Assembly: GCF_027942865.1 (NCBI RefSeq)
Contig: NC_134511.1
Location: 40,260,607 to 40,324,606 of the forward strand
DNA: 64,000 bases
Origin: Odontesthes bonariensis
Lineage: Eukaryota; Chordata; Actinopteri; Atheriniformes; Atherinopsidae
Direction: 5' to 3'
In this document: positions 39,801 to 50,945 of the stretch, one piece after another
Layout: each line of letters opens with the position of its first letter
Numbering within the stretch: position 1 is the first letter of the stretch
Notes under the pieces: model-generated
Database searches by the model: none
The model's input: only the letters and a program-made list of their open reading frames with translations
What the model was told of the DNA's origin: nothing
Made by a program: the position numbers and the translations under genes

Positions 39801-42800
39801 AGCAAAAGAAAACAACAGCAAAAGAAAAAACACAACAGCAAAAGAGAAAAAACAACGGCAAAAGAGAAACGACAACGGCAAAAGAGAAACGACAACAGTA
39901 AAAGAGAAAACACAACAGCAAAAGAGAAACAACAACGGCAAAAGAGAAACGACAACAGTAAAAGAGAAAACACAACAGCAAAAGAAAAAACACAACAGCA
40001 AAAGAAAACAACAGCAAAAGAAAAAACACAACAGCAAAAGAGAAAAAACAACGGCAAAAGAGAAACAACAACGGCAAAAGAGAAACGACAACAGTAAAAG
40101 AGAAAACACAACAGCAAAAGAAAAAACACAACAGCAAAAGAAAACAACAGCAAAAGAAAAAACACAACAGCAAAAGAGAAAACACAACAGCAAAAGAGAA
40201 AACACAACGGCAAAAGAGAAAACACAACGGCAAAAGAGAAAACACAACGGGAAAAGAGAGAACACAACGGGAAAAGAGAGAACACAACGGCCAGGGCCGT
40301 AACCAGGATTTTTCAAATACCGAGGTCAAATATTGCGATAAATCTTATTTGACTAAAAAAACATCCTAATATGGTGACTTTTTAAAATACAGTTTGGAAA
40401 TGTGAATAAACAGAGGTAAATCACAAGCCCATCAAGGAGGTGAATATGTAGGTGAACAAGTTTATTATAACAATGTGATCACAAAAGTAGAGTATTTGAG
40501 TGAGTGAGTGAGACTCAGTTCTTCCCCTTTCTTCCTCTACTGACTCTCTCTCTCATTCTCATCCTCTCCTGTGTCATCTGTTTTAAAATATCATCATCAC
40601 CATTAATATTATTGTTATTAATATTACATTATTATTATTTTTACTATTGTCACCATCATCACCATGCATGTGCATGACCCACTAAAAGGTCAAATGAATG
40701 AGTTGGGTTATTGGTCTAACCGATGTGCAAAATTTTAGACACCATTTGCAATAAAATCCAAATGGTTCATTAGGAAAAATGCAATCATTTTACCTAAGTA
40801 ACTGGTTGAATCCACCCACTAAATTAACATCGTAGAATGTGCCAAACAGACTACAAGATGTTGGCTGTATTTTAGATGTATAGTCTCAATTCAATCCATT
40901 CACTCAACACAGAGAAGACATAGGTATCATGCTGGGCCTGACAACTAGCTAAATGCTGGTAAAACTTGGCTTCATAATGCACCATGAGCAGCACAACTAA
41001 CCTCAAGATTGTGTCATATGAGAGAGTACACGGGGTATTTCAGTCTGTTATTTTGCCCCGTGTGCATCATAAATTGTTTTAAGTAAAATGAAAAATATAA
41101 GTTTCTGACCCAGTTTCTATTAGTCTGCTTTATTTACATGTAGGAAGCCTTATAGCACTGAACAAAACTGTAGCTAGTGAGGCTGAATGACCACTAGCCA
41201 CAGTTGGCACAAAACTGTCAAGCCCTGATTAAAAAAAAAAAAAGTTAGCTTAACAGCCCAAGCCATGTCATGATTCCCAATAATTTCATTACAGGTCGCT
41301 AATTTTTTTTTTTTAAAAATCGAATTGAGAGAGAGATTTGTGTGCCGTGTGTTTGTGCCGACTGGAAAACGAAATCCTAACCAAGGGGCTTTGTGACTGT
41401 TGCTTGAAATGCTGAGAACAATGATCTAGCATCCTCCTATTCCTAGCCGCGCTTTGAACGCATATGAACATTATGAACTGTCACCCATTCTCACTGGCGA
41501 AATGAACTCACCTCCTTCTCTCTTTCTTTTCCCCTGGCCAGTTGGCTTTCCAAAGCTGAGTTTAGTTTTTTTGGTAAATTTTTTCATCTTGCTTCCATTT
41601 CCCAGCTGACTTTCGCGTCGAAGCTGCGTAATATGATAAACATGTTTTAAAGCACGGACCAACACCAGTCCAATCAGCAACGATTCATGTCGCCCGAGGG
41701 TACCTACCATTACCGTTTTGGTCAATGTCGTTGCGTTTTCTCTTTTTGTTTTTTGATTTGCCGTTGTGTTTTCTCTTTTGCCGTTGTGATTTGCACTTCA
41801 GGGCCACCGTAGGTTTGTAATTGTTCACTGCTGTGGTCAATAAGCACTGGGGCTCACTGAATTTTAATCATACTGAGCAGGAAAGCAAAAATAGTTTGAA
41901 ATAATACAACTGCTTCAAACTATCGTTGAGACAAGTAAAATCACAACATAACCTTTCTGTACTGTAAAAGCACCAACAAGCTTCCCTTTGAGATGTGAGA
42001 GAGATCAAATCAAATCAAATGTATTTATATAGCAATTCAAAGTGCTTTACATAAAATAAAAGCATTGCAGCAGGGAGTATAAGAAGCATTAAAAATACAT
42101 AAAAGAATATAAAGAGAAACAAATAAAATCATTTAAATCAATTTAAAAACCAGCAACAGTCAAGATGAGTTAAAAGATATCGTGCAGCTTTCATTCATAG
42201 ACACATGAGAACAGAAATGTCTTTAACCTGGATTTAAAAATGTCTACATTTGGTGAAAGTTTAATCTCCACTGGCAGTTTGTTCCACTTGTTTGCAGCAT
42301 AACAGCTAAATGCTGCTTCTCCATGTTTAGTCTGGACTCTGGACTGGACCAGCTGACCTGAGTCCTTGGATCTAAGAGCTCTCCTTGGTTTATATTCATA
42401 TCACAGATGTATTTTGGGCCTAAACCTTTCTGGGATTTACTTACATGTTACATGAGACATGTGAAATACTTACATGTTTCTAAAATCTGGGTCGTCTCCG
42501 GTGCATTTCCATCGCCTATCAAAGAAAAAGATGCAAACTAAATTATCAGCAAGTGGCCCGTTAAATTATTATTATCTATTTTTTTTTAACATCAAACAAA
42601 AGATTATTTCAAAGAATTTAAAAAAACTCAGACTTGTATTTGCACGTCCGTCCGTTTAAACTATAAAATATTGTTCATAACAAACAGGTCTTAATTCAGT
42701 TTCTTCACTTCCTGTGAAACTGCTCCAAAGTCACAGGCAGCAGCGACAGAAAGTACAGCTCGTCTTTTTCCTCTTTCCATGCAGAAAAAAAAAACATTTG

Positions 42801-43113
42801 CACGTTTAAAACCGACAGCGTGTGAGAACAGAGGCAATAAAGCTCACTTACCCTTGAGATTTGCGTCACGAATGAAGTATTGTTTAATGCTGAAATATTT
42901 ATCTTTGGAGTGGTACACAACGGTAGTCTGGCCGTACCTCTCGGTCCACTGAACTTCAGCTTTCCCCTTGAATTTAATGTAAAGGGAGTCGATTTCGCAT
43001 TCTTTGACCACTTCCAGCGTGACTTGACCAGTAATAAGGTCCCCGCTGGTGAACGTGTTGCTCTCATTAACAGGGTCATAGGTAACTTCGAGCCGCTTCA
43101 CTGTGGACGACAT
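33801..43113 (-). CDS. Arrestin domain-containing 3-like, copy D (intact; satellite in first intron)
   Basis: Exons: 43113-42852, optional 42515-42474, 36100-36040, 35901-35751, 35390-35294, 35212-34956, 34073-33801; all GT-AG. The six main exons total 1101 nt (366 aa); the 42 nt extra exon keeps frame and phase and adds 14 residues (DGNAPETTQILET) in the N-lobe loop, giving 380 aa. It starts MSSTVKRLEVTYDPVNES; exon 5 ends IIKAEHRLR; exon 6 reads VYLDVKYASDPEIKFEIVIL and ends with a Pro/Gly-rich tail containing PPPPYGAYAMYPP, one PPxY for NEDD4-type WW domains. The intron between the extra exon and exon 2 is 6.4 kb and contains a 5.4 kb inverted-repeat element with a 3.85 kb satellite, plus a L2 fragment. 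Linking exon 1 across this distance rests on matching phases and on the same order in copy E. Confidence 0.82.
36441..40290. repeat. 20-bp tandem satellite, about 190 units, free of T on the plus strand
   Basis: Unit CACAACRGCAAAAGAGAAAA with variants at three places (second dinucleotide CA/CG/AA, R = A or G, GAG/GAA). A few shorter 16-bp units occur. Blocks of several variant units recur in the same order (for example 36938-37020 and 37309-37390), a sign of higher-order amplification. The plus strand is almost without T and without the CT dinucleotide. Since every stop codon needs a T on the sense strand, and the minus strand has almost no A, all six frames stay open for over 1000 codons; those frames are not genes. 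Confidence 0.97.
40291..41740. other. Interior of the inverted-repeat element
   Basis: AT-rich, with TAT/ATT-rich runs near 40600. No transposase or other family recognised; open frames are below 90 codons. Confidence 0.4.
41741..41812 (-). repeat. Right terminal inverted repeat with 20-bp satellite units
   Basis: Reverse complement of the left end at 36417. It contains the words TTTGCCGTTGTG and TTTTCTCTTTTGCCGTTGTG, which are the reverse complement of the array unit. Confidence 0.85.
41999..42459 (-). mobile_element. L2-like LINE 3' fragment in the first intron of copy D
   Basis: Minus strand reads a C-terminal LINE frame (NKLPVEIK- and FKSRLKTF-like) with a 3' end starting AAATGTATTTATATAGCAAT. 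Copy E has uninterrupted sequence here (54670-54685), so this inserted after the D/E duplication or was lost from E. Confidence 0.75.
42474..42515 (-). CDS. Optional 42-nt exon of copy D
   Basis: Bounded by an acceptor (TTTGATAG) and a donor (GTAAGT), exactly 14 codons, phase-neutral between exons 1 and 2. It is conserved in copy E at 54736-54695 with one residue change (DGNA against DDGNA at the junction). No counterpart was found in copies A, B, C or F. Confidence 0.6.
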
Positions 43114-43600
43114 GATGCATGCGTTCCGACCAACCAAACAATGCAAAGAAGGAAAAGCGCTCAGGGTGAAGGGAGCCTCTTCCAGGGGGCGGGCGTGTCC
43201 AAATCCCAAAGCAATTACAACGGGCCAGTTGTTTTTCTGCTGTTTTCCTCCTAACTAAGATAGAAAGAGGGATGACAGAGTACATTTAGTCAAGTCTAGA
43301 TGGCAAAAAGAGATGGAGAAATTGGTTAAGGAAAGAAGAAATTTAAGAAAGCAGTGGAAAAGAGCCACAGAAGAAGACAGGGAGGGAATTAATGTTTTGC
43401 AAGAAGAATTGAGAAGCAGGCTGGCAATACTCAGAAGGGCTGAATGTCTTAGGAAAAAGAAAAAGGAAGAAAGAATATGTAAGGATTGCGTTTTACAGGG
43501 ACCCGTTCAAGTTTGTTAAAGGGTTGTTTAACCAGGAAAAATGAGGGCAGCTTAAGGCAACAAAGTCAGAGGTGGAAGAGTATCTAAGAAATACATATTA

Positions 43601-45450
43601 CTAAGAAATATATCCTCCACCAACCAGACTTACAACTCCCCATTAGGGTAGCAGAATTTTTAAGCATCTGCACACCAAAACTGCTATCAAAAATATATAA
43701 ATTACTGGCTAAGATGGATGACACAATTTCTTTACCATCCTCAAAATGGGAGGCAGATCTATCCCTCAGTTCTAATTCTAACCATAACTTCTGGCCACAA
43801 ATATGTTTGAACACCTTCAGAATGACTCGAAATCCTAATTAGCAGCTCATACAATACAGAATCCTTCACAGAACACATTATACAGCACAAAGGATGTTCA
43901 GGATGGGTCTAACACACTCAAATATCTGCTCACATTGCACAGATAACAAACCTGATAATTATGCACACGCTTTGTGGTTTTGTGCACCTGTCCAGAAGTT
44001 TTGGCTTGAGGTCTGTGAGGACCTATCAACATGGTTTAAGTGTAGTATTCCTGCTGCCCCACACTGTGCATACTGGGTGACTTGAACAAATTAACATGGA
44101 CACACATGGTCCTCACAGTGCTATGTATCGCAAAGAAAACTATTCTCATGAACTGGAAAGCAAAGAGGAATCTGTGTATTAACCAGTTTAGAAATTTTCT
44201 TTTAGATTATATTAGCATGGAAACAATGTCTGCCTCCTCAAAAGATCAACTGGCTGAATTTCATCCTCTCTGGTCCCCGCTGATTAGCTTAATCACATAG
44301 TGGGGGTGGTGTGTTGCTGTCCCGCCGCTCTGGGCGGTTGGTTGTGTGCTGGGGGGGCTGTATGGCTTCGGGTGTCTAGTGGTCTCTCGGGTCGTGGGGG
44401 CCTCTCAACGCTGCTCGCGGCCTCACCCACCTGTTGGCACGTCTTGACTCCCGGGGCGCTTGCCCAGGGGCACTGGGGCAGGCGCTGGCCCACTGCGGTT
44501 GGCTGTCTGGGGCGCCTGGCCCTCTCGGGTGCCTGCCGGGGGGTTTGGTGGCGCTCGGACTCGCGGGGGCCGGTTCAGGCGCGCGGCCCATGTCTGGGTG
44601 GCGGGGGCCTGGCGGGGCTGGTAGGCTGCCACCTCTGGTCACCGGGGGGGCTCTGCCCGATTCTTGTGGGGGCTCTGTCCGGGGGCTTCCTCTGCTGTCT
44701 TCTGGGGGGATGCGTGGTTGTCCCTATGGTGGGCTTCCCAGGTTCTGTGCTCCTTGGGGGCTGCTGGTGGCCTGGGTCTGGGGGCCCTCTCGGCCTGCTT
44801 CTGATTGCTGGGGGGGGGGGGGTGGATTGTGGCCCTATACACTGATATTTAAGCATGGTTTTTATGTGGGACCATCTATGTGTATTGCATGTTCATGCAC
44901 ACACGTACACACACACACATTCATTAGCCCAGTAGCATGCTCGCTAATCAGTTGTTGTGCTGTCCTGTGGTTTAAGGTCATCTGTATCCACAGTTGTATT
45001 ATATGAGATTGCTGCTGCTTGTGCTTTTTTATTTGTTTGTTTGTGTGTTTGTTCTCTGCTTGTCTGCTTACAGGTGCTCCTGGTGCTTCTAAGGCTGGAT
45101 TCCCCACAAAAGCCGTGGATTGTCTTCAGTTTTGTTTTTACAGGTGTAGCAGCTGGTTGTGTGACTTTTTACTGTTTTCTATGTTTGTCTCTTCATGTTT
45201 CTGTTCCTTTTTTTTCTTTTTCCCTTCTTCGCTTTCCCTCTCTCTCTGTCCCCCGGTCCGGTTCAACACTATCACATCATGTTAAGTATTGTAACAAAAA
45301 TAAATAAATAAAAATAAGGAGTTAATGGGCATCAAGGGGAGCTTTACATTCATAAAGCTTCCCTTGGCATAGCAAATGTGTTTGGCATTAACGGTATTCA
45401 GATTACAATTCTGGTGCCATAATGCTGGACAGGACAAGGGGTAGAAAAAA
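43601..45450 (+). mobile_element. L1/Tx1-like LINE, 5'-truncated, inserted into the other LINE
   Basis: The same 14 bp, AAGAAATACATATT, occurs just before (about 43587-43600) and just after (about 45453-45466), a clear target-site duplication. Frames read RMFRMGLTHSNICSHCTDN, then NYAHALWFCAPVQKFWLEV and LTWTHMVLTVLCIAKKTILM, the Cys/His-containing C-terminus of fish L1/Tx1 ORF2, with stops. A G-rich GC-rich 3' UTR (44300-44830) follows, then an AAATAAATAAA tail near 45300. The last 130 bp before the duplication are not explained. Confidence 0.75.
44300..44830 (+). repeat. GC-rich 3' UTR of the L1/Tx1-like LINE
   Basis: Strikingly G- and C-rich (runs such as GGGGGGGGG at 44811) in an AT-rich neighbourhood. 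It follows directly on the ORF2 stop. The proline/glycine-rich open frames across it are composition artefacts. Fish L1-type elements are known to have such GC-rich 3' UTRs. Confidence 0.6.
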
Positions 45451-46119
45451 AAAAGAAATACATATTCAGATCTTGAGCAGCGTAGAGTAGTAGGCCTTCC
45501 ACCTGACATGCCACCATCAGGAGAGATAGCTCATAAGATTGATATTACACCACCTAGGTGGAAAGAGGTTGAGGAGGTAGTCAGACGTGCAAAGGCTTCA
45601 TCGGCCCCAGGGCCAAATGGAGTCCCCTACCGGGTTTATAAAAGTGTACCCGATATCCTAACATTTTTGTGGAGGCAATTAAGAATAATTTGGGAGAAAC
45701 AGGTTATTCCTAGAGCATGACGTAGGGCTGGAGGCGTTCTTATTCCAAAGGAGAAAGAGTCCTCGGACCTGAGTCAGTTCCGGATGATCTCTCTCCTAAA
45801 TGTAGAGGGGAAGATTTTCTTTAGTTTAGTTGCACAGACATTAGCTAGTTATTTAGAAAAGAATAGCTTAATAGATACTACTGTGCAGAAGGCAGGAATA
45901 CCAGGTTTCACAGGGTGATGGCATTAGGGGAATGACTCTGGGACGCCAGCGGTCACTGTCTAGCCTCCTTGAGGTGTCGGGGGCCCAACTAGACGAAACA
46001 CTGATGAAAGAAGGTTCCCAACTGATGACCCCAATGACATGTTGGTCAGCACTGCTCACTAGTCTATATAGGGATTATAGGGAATTATTCATTGAGTCGT
46101 GTCCATTTTTTCTTTAGCA

Positions 46120-47280
46120 CAAGTTTCTTGTGTTTGAGAAACCAATACGGCTTCCTGTCTCTGATGTAGAAGCATTTTGATCCTCATCCATTGACAACAT
46201 GAACTGAGAGCTCCCAAGAATACTCAATAGAGTAAAATGCACAAGCTGTAACTACTGACCTTGCATGGAGGCTTCAACTTCCACTATCTTCAGCCTCTTT
46301 AACTGGCTCTGGACTTCCTTTTCAGGTGATCTCTACGTTGATTTGCACTCAAACCCAAACTCCATTGAGTGGTTTCTCTGCTAACTTCTGCTCTAGAGAG
46401 TGAATCAGTTTCCCCTCCAGTTCAGTTTATTACCTTTTTTTTATGTCTTGGAGCTCTTTGGAAATATGTACAAAAAAGTCTGACCTAAGCCATGTGTGTT
46501 CCTCAGTTTTAGTGATCCCATGAGAGATAATGAAGAAGGCTTGAGGGGTCTTCTCATTCTACACAGCAGCATTAATTTTCAGCCTCCTTGTTTTCCCTCC
46601 AAAGATTCCTATGGCTTTGTGGCAATTCAAGTCTCATTCGTGATTTTGACATCTTGGAAGTCGAAAGGCTTTTTTTTTTGTTTACTTGTTGCCACAACCA
46701 CCACCCATGGTCAATATGAAGCCAGATTTCACATGCTCTAAGTCACATTTTCTGCTTATAGCATTTTTTTTTTTTGGTTTTAAGCCTTTTACTGATTGCT
46801 CTTTAGTTTGAGCAAGTTAGGGTTTTGTGTATGGATAACTTGTATATCACTCCTCGTTTCATCTATGCTGATAAGGTTAAGGTGTGATATTAATGATAGC
46901 CCATGTTCTGTTTAAGTACATGTGATACCATTACAGAAGAAATCTACACAATTACTGAGAAAGTAACAACAGCAAAAAAAATGCTTTTGTGATTTTATTC
47001 CAAACTGACTTATTTTTTCCAACCTTGACTTATCAGGGAAGACTGGATCCTTATGATAATGTAGCACATGTTAATCTACTCAAATTTTTCAAGACAGCTC
47101 TCCCTGCTCTTCATATTTTCCTGTAAATGTTTGTCTTTGACAGGGCTTTACTTTAAGAATGATAAGATGCAGTCTTTCCTAAATGTTTAAAAGTTGTAGG
47201 GTTTGAACTCCTAGTAGATTGTGGAGTTTCATTAGTATTGATACTGAATTCTAGCACTTCAGAGAAAGAACAAGAGTCAA
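46120..47280. other. Gene-free stretch
   Basis: No gene or repeat recognised. Confidence 0.4.
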
Positions 47281-47283
47281 AGG

Positions 47284-47780
47284 TAAGGCAAGGCAAGTTT
47301 ATTTGTAGAGCACAATTCGTACACAAGGCAATTAAAAGTGATTTACAGCTACATAAAATCAAAGGAAGGCAAATAAAATCATTCTAAAAAAAATAAAAAA
47401 TAATCATTAATTCATTCAATTTAAAGTGAAGAGTGCAGATAAAATACTTTCAGGTGTCATATGCACAGCTAAATAGAACTGTTTTCAGCCTGGATTTAAA
47501 CATTGTCAGAGTTGAGGCCTGTTTCACTTTAGGAGCATAAAACTTAAATGCAGCCTTACCTTGTTTAGTCCTGACTCTGGGCCCCAGCAGGAGACCCCTC
47601 CATGAGGCAGGAGACCCCTCCCTGAGGTTCTCAGAGCCCGAGTTGGTTCATATGGCTCTAACATGTCAGAGATGTTCTTTGGCGCTATACCATGAAGAGA
47701 CTTGTACACAAGCAGAGCTGTTTTAAAGTTCCAGGAGACGGAACTGGATGGCACCGAGGACTTCACTGTAAAGAATGACA
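47284..47780 (-). mobile_element. L2-like LINE 3' fragment
   Basis: Minus-strand frame reads FKTALLVYKSLHGIAPKNIS, then DMLEPYEPTRALRTSGRGLL, the C-terminus of L2-type LINEs, followed by a 3' end in GCCTTGCCTTACC-type repeats. A short duplicated stretch (GGAGACCCCTCC twice) breaks the frame. Confidence 0.8.
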
Positions 47781-48066
47781 AAATTGTCCAAGTGTCGGGA
47801 GTTGGTTGCTGACCAACTCTGATGAGGTGAACTTAAATTCACAAAATATTAACAAAAAGTTGACAATTAACGCTGGCGTTCTTGGTAACAAAACTAACAA
47901 TGTGATAACCAGTGCAGCAGCGGAGGTTAAAAACGTAAAAAAAACAAACATGGACAAACAAAAACACAAAAACGTATATCTTTCTACTACTTCATTCTGT
48001 TTCTTTCTTTGCCCAGATCTTATTCTTCCTCCATCTTTCTAACTGGTCATCTTTCTATCAGTCTTA

Positions 48067-48644
48067 GGTGCTGTTTACACATACCCGGGTATTTTGATAA
48101 ACGCATTTTTTCTAACCTTCGTTTTAAAAAAAAACTTGGTGCACACAGCCCCGTTTTCAAAAAAAAAACACGTCTACATTGATCCGCATAAATACGCTAT
48201 CAGGAGCTGTTAAATTACGCCAAGCCTGACGGTGGTATGGCCGGGCTCTGTCTGCCAACAGAAGCTCCGCAATTGCTGCTCTCCGCGCCGTAATGCGCCT
48301 TTGTTGTTCAATACATTGTATGACTGTAATTTTCAAAATCACACAAGCGAGTATAGCTCTCAACAACAGAAATGCTGCTAGTACCTCCATGCTTGCCAGA
48401 TAGGGGCGGGGCTCTGTACTATGACGACAACTCCGCATTCCATTCTGAAAACTCCGTTTTCGTCTCTTTCAACCAGTTTACACACAAACGCTAAACGGAG
48501 TTTTTAAAAAATCTCCACTTTTGCCGGAGTTTTTTTTTAGCTTCGTTTTCGGAGGAAAAAACTCTGTTTGTGTATAAACGAAAGGCACAAACGAAGGGAA
48601 AGGTCTTCGTTTTTCAAAATACCCGGGTATGTGTAAACAGCACC
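48067..48644. mobile_element. Harbinger-type MITE (578 bp, TTA target duplication)
   Basis: Inverted ends start GGTGCTGTTTACACATACCC and continue as GGGTATTTTG with no mismatch for about 30 bp. The trinucleotide TTA flanks both ends (48064-48066 and 48645-48647), as expected for PIF/Harbinger. No coding part. Confidence 0.85.
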
Positions 48645-48649
48645 TTAGT

Positions 48650-49890
48650 CTGTCCACCATCTTTCCTCATTCTTCTGACTCGTTCTTGTTCTTCGCTCAA
48701 ATTCTGGATTTTGGATGTCGGGTTCCGGGGTTTGACTCACGGAGGCGGGGCATGACGTAAGCTTACGCTACACTTTCAGCCAATGGTATGCCTGAAACTA
48801 TTGTGACGTCTGCCTGGGCGTGTTTCGTAAGACGATCTAATTCTAGCCTTAGTGTTTGGTAAAACAAAGAAACTCGGTTACTCCATTCCTCCATCTTATA
48901 ACACATATATCCAGAGGATTCTGAAAACACCACAACTTGTTAAGATATAACATAAGCTTATGATATAAACACATCAAATAACAACATAACATAGGTAACG
49001 ATTATGAGTCTCAAAATTCGGATGGATATCTGTAAAGTTGACATATGAATAACGAACCAAACAATGTTATTTTCCTGTGTTAACCATGGAATACAAAAAG
49101 AAACAGCAGGAAACATCGGTTAACAGTTGCATTACTTCATATACTGACTTAATTTGGATTTAACTATTCAATACTACAGATCACAAGGGGGCAATGTGGT
49201 TCCATAGGTAGGTTAGTCATTTTCCAAAATAATGTTTTTTCTTCGTTATTCTTCCAAGTAAGATTGTGAAAAGGGTCTTAAAATGCAGCTCGTGATTTCA
49301 CTGAGAACCAGAAAGAACCTGTCCAAAGATATAAGGCACATTTAATATAGTTTCAAGGTTCGACTGAAAGTGAATCTGAGTAAAGTCATTTCCAGAGATC
49401 CATGAGGTGCCTGTCTCTGCTCTGGCTGAGTCAGAGCAGATATCACCTTTGATTTACTTTGTCCAGATAGGGTAGGGAGTGGGTTTCCAATGTCTCCAAT
49501 GTTCTCCTAAGAGGGTCCTTTGTTTGTTCAGCTTAGTTAGCACTAAGTTGTTAATGCATCCCCATAAGTTTATGGCGGGCGCAGGTCTGTGACGGAGGAG
49601 CTCTCAAATACTTTCATGGGGCAAAGGTTGTTGTAAATTAGACGATCTCAGTCTCTTCCTTGGTGTAGGACTCCCCATCTGGTTCCTACACAGAAAACAT
49701 CCCCCACAGGAATGTTGGGGTCTTCCAAAGGTTTAAGTTTGTATTAAATTCCACACTTGAGTTCACTACACCTTGACAATGGTACCCAAAACATTTAAGA
49801 GACTTGATGTGTAAGAGTTCAACAGATCATCAACGTTAGAACACGGGGTGTTCTCAAACCTAATCATATGCATAAAATGTGTCCCTGTTC
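48650..49890. other. Gene-free stretch
   Basis: No gene recognised. It may contain further old repeats. Confidence 0.35.
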
Positions 49891-49896
49891 TGTCAT

Positions 49897-50945
49897 TTAT
49901 GAGTCTTCCCTGAACAACTGCAGACCAACTGCTGGTTTGGGTGTAACAGACAGGTCGAAGAAAACACAGAAATGATCAGATAAAGCAACATCGACGACAT
50001 CCACATTTGAAATAACAACACCCCTTGAAATGAGCACATCTAGAGTGTGCCCTCTGCTGTGGGTGGGCTCAGTCACATGCTGAGTTAGACCAAACATTTC
50101 ATGGACAGCAGTGAGTTCTTTAGCTTCCTTGTTGTCCGCTACATCCACGTGCACATTCAGGTCCCCTGTTATGACTAAACAGTCAAAAGCAGTGCACACA
50201 ATTGAAAGTAGTTCAGTAAAATCATCAATAAAACAATTCTGTGGTGGTTTATAAATGGTGATGTAAAGTATGGAAGATTGTTTTATCTCCATTTTGAATG
50301 ACACATACTCAAATGATGAAAAAAAACCCAAATGACAACTTGTGGGTGGGTATATTGTCCCTGAACATGGCACAAACACCCCCATCCCTCCAGTTTTCTC
50401 GTGTTTCAGACACAAAATTGAAGTGAGGTGGATAGACTCAATCAGGACTGCATTTGCTGTGTTTTTGTCGAGCCACGTCTCAGTTAAAAACATGAAATCA
50501 AGATTGTGAGAGGAAATAAAACTATTAATTAAGAATGATTTGTTACTTAAAGATCTGACATTGAGTACTGCGTGTTTGAGATTAGTTATAGTTGAACTGG
50601 ATGCTGTGTTCTTGCAAGGGATATGGATAAGATTTCTCTGATTGGAGAGTCTGATTGTCCCTCTCTTCACTCCATCCTTGGACCTCTGGTTGAGATGGTG
50701 TTTACCAACACAGAGGCCCTTAGCGTCCTAGACAACAGCATTGACGCTGTTGGAAATGACAGTTGTGGGCACCGGTGGTGGGGGCAGAGCTGGGGGACTT
50801 TGGTCAATAGAGTAGGCTGAGGAGGGAGACGGGCTCGATGCTTCTTTGAGGATAGAATTCTTGATCTTGCCATGTTTGGCGTGAGAGGAACCATTTTAAT
50901 CCCTGATTTCACCAAGTTTTCAAGGTTCATGAAGTCCCATTTCAG
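49897..50945 (-). mobile_element. L2-like LINE 5' fragment with APE endonuclease domain
   Basis: Minus-strand frame of 257 codons reads LNVRSLSNKSFLINSFI, FMFLTETWLDKN, CLVITGDLNVHVD and VDVALSDHFCVFF: the apurinic-endonuclease motifs (E in TETW, D and N in GDLN, D-H in SDH) of LINE proteins. An upstream minus-strand frame (50930-50667) in the same orientation is probably the N-terminal part. No reverse transcriptase follows, so the element is truncated. Confidence 0.85.

Larger units (their letters stand above)
36417..41812. mobile_element. Unclassified 5.4 kb inverted-repeat element bearing the satellite
   Basis: Left end 36417 starts CTATGGTGGCGATGAAATGC and the right end, read backwards from 41812, starts CTACGGTGGCCCTGAAGTGC. 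The match continues through AAATCACAAC and the first 20-bp satellite units, about 60-70 bp in all. Both ends are flanked by GTTT (36413-36416 and 41813-41816), a possible 4-bp target duplication. The left terminal repeat has grown into the 36441-40290 array; the right one (41741-41812) has only two or three units. The 1.45 kb interior (40291-41740) shows no transposase. Superfamily unknown; a 4-bp duplication would fit Chapaev or Sola1 types, but this is only a guess. Confidence 0.65.
43260..46080 (+). mobile_element. LINE reverse-transcriptase fragment, split by a second LINE
   Basis: Two parts of one degraded element lie either side of the insertion at 43601-45450. Left part (to 43600): a Lys/Arg-rich frame reading RRAECLRKKKKEERICKDC. 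Right part (45465-45920): KASSAPGPNGVPYRVYKSVP, then a stop, then GGVLIPKEKESSDLSQFRMI and SLLNVEGKIFF, ending VQKAGIPGFTG. These are reverse-transcriptase motifs 0-3. At least one stop interrupts it. The clade is not settled. Confidence 0.7.

Noticed and set aside
36441-40290. CRISPR-like array
   Set aside because: Direct repeats are contiguous 20-mers with no unique spacers, in a eukaryotic intron.
36391-40329. Giant open frames (up to 1299 codons) on both strands
   Set aside because: They are produced by a 20-bp repeat with one strand lacking T; all frames stay open and the products are 20-residue periodic low-complexity chains.
42880-43254. Plus-strand open frame antisense to exon 1 of copy D (and the same at 56069-56446)
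   Set aside because: Mirror of the arrestin exon on the other strand; its presence in both copies follows from the duplication.
44300-45006. Proline/glycine-rich open frames on both strands
   Set aside because: They fall in the GC-rich 3' UTR of an L1/Tx1-like LINE, where low stop-codon density gives chance frames.
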